Assembly: GCA_022828595.1 (NCBI GenBank)
Contig: JAKGHH010000001.1
Coordinates: 211,805,848-211,869,847, forward strand
Length of the DNA: 64,000 nt
Source of the DNA: Nelumbo lutea
Lineage: Eukaryota; Streptophyta; Magnoliopsida; Proteales; Nelumbonaceae
Direction of reading: 5' to 3'
A model generated the notes under the pieces. The model searched no databases and was not told the DNA's origin. It saw only the letters and a program-made list of their open reading frames with translations. Below, piece after piece: positions 63,148 to 64,000 of this stretch. Position 1 is the stretch's first letter, and each line of letters begins with the position of its first letter. The translations under genes were made by a program, and so were the position numbers.

Positions 63148-63630
63148 GGATTAGAGGGAGGGGGTGAACCATTCAATCTCTCCACTCTAGTTCAAAGTTC
63201 AAACCAGCCTTGGTGATGGCTGATTCTCATCACTCCCCTGCTGTATTATTGAAGAAAAACATCAGAGAACATCAGAGAACATAACTGTGTCAAGCCCAAA
63301 CAGTTGGGTCTCAATTTGGCAAGAAAGGTGTTGCTGATTCGACTTCACACATACAGCTATGCCATTCAGTTGGAAGTCGATTTGGGTTTGATATTGAGCA
63401 TAAACTACCACTCTGGGAGCTGCATATTTTGGACTCCGTATCAGGTATGATCAGTTTAAATTAGGGTTTCAAATCTGGTCCGATTCAATGCAAGTTCGAT
63501 CCAGTAATTCAAATTTCAAAATACTGAGAAATCGGTTCTCGGGTCGGATTGATTTCTTTTTTTAATTTGGCCAACAACTGGAACAAATTTGGTCATATTT
63601 AGTTAAGAGTTCAGCCCTTTCAACAGAGAG

Positions 63631-64000
63631 AACAATTGCAAAAGGGGGGGAGGGGGGGAAGTCTCTAAGCTAACGCCTACGCCTGGGCTGAGGCACAAAG
63701 TGCACTAGGTGCACACCTAGGCACACCAAGCACATGCCTTTTCAAAGGAGCTGTGACTGGGCCTAAGCAAGGCATATGCCTTCAAATGCACTTCGTCTGT
63801 GTACCAACCCAGATACACCTTTTAAAATCACTGATCTTACCATCTCACAAGTGAGAAAGAAATATACAGAAACACCCCCTCTAATGGGTTCAACCCAGAA
63901 AACGGAATATACATCAGTAAATGCAAAAGAATACTATAATGGAAGAAGATTCCCCCAATTCAACTCCAATCTTTCAACCCTTCCTCTAACTGGACTATCA
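63631..64000. other. End of window, no gene recognised
   Basis: Starts with a G-run (GGGGGGAGGGGGGG near 63643) and continues with GCACACCTAGGCACACC-type decayed repeat sequence. No open frame of interest. Confidence 0.35.

Larger units (their letters stand above)
56461..63625 (+). mobile_element. Solo LTR-B, split by Copia-4
   Basis: Starts TGTTAGACAGTGTATGCCC and ends CCCTTTCAACA, flanked by the 5-bp duplication GAGAG (56456-56460, 63626-63630). Without Copia-4 it is about 1.74 kb, against 1.93 kb for LTR-A. No internal retroelement genes of its own are present, so it is a solo LTR. A TATAAATAG box lies at 63139-63147. Confidence 0.8.

Overview
The window is nuclear DNA of a flowering plant. 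The evidence is split genes with GT-AG introns, plant-only gene families (a REM-type B3 gene and a class III peroxidase), Ty1/copia and Ty3/gypsy retrotransposons primed by initiator-Met tRNA, LINEs, a tRNA-derived SINE, a Helitron and many hAT-type MITEs. I cannot name the species. Background DNA is AT-rich, and most of the sequence is repeats in various states of decay.

Three host genes can be supported. (1) Minus strand, 649-3964: a two-domain B3 (REM-like) transcription factor gene with an apparent +1 frameshift in its first B3 domain. (2) Plus strand, 15903-21945: a four-exon class III peroxidase of the subgroup in which the distal catalytic histidine is serine; four copies of one MITE family sit in its introns. 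(3) Minus strand, 25668-34888: the last three exons of a TBC/Rab-GAP-like gene. Its exons join exactly in phase across a GC-AG intron of almost 8 kb, which holds a whole copia element that itself holds a solo LTR.

Layout: 1-15.8 kb has the B3 gene and then MITE-rich intergenic DNA, with a 182-bp tandem triplication (4.9-5.4 kb), a MITE nested in a MITE (6.2-7.1 kb) and a non-autonomous Helitron (11.07-12.34 kb). 15.8-22 kb is the peroxidase gene. 22-26 kb holds LINE and copia fragments and a SINE. 26.9-34.2 kb is Copia-1 with solo LTR-A. 35.2-47.4 kb is a 5'-truncated LINE carrying a chromovirus-like gypsy element, which carries Copia-2; each level is proved by a matching target-site duplication (TSD) and by a reading frame that resumes on the other side. 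48-54 kb holds a LINE endonuclease fragment and the internally deleted Copia-3 (minus strand). 54.4-55.1 kb is a degenerate GTGGGCCC-type satellite. 55.3-63.6 kb holds two LTRs of the LTR-A family, one split by Copia-4.

All of the autonomous-type retroelements carry stops, frameshifts or deletions, so none looks able to move by itself now. I found no convincing new enzyme system. The most interesting signals are the intron-restricted MITE family, the Helitron with clear ends, the GC-AG intron that tolerates nested retrotransposons, and the non-canonical LTR termini.
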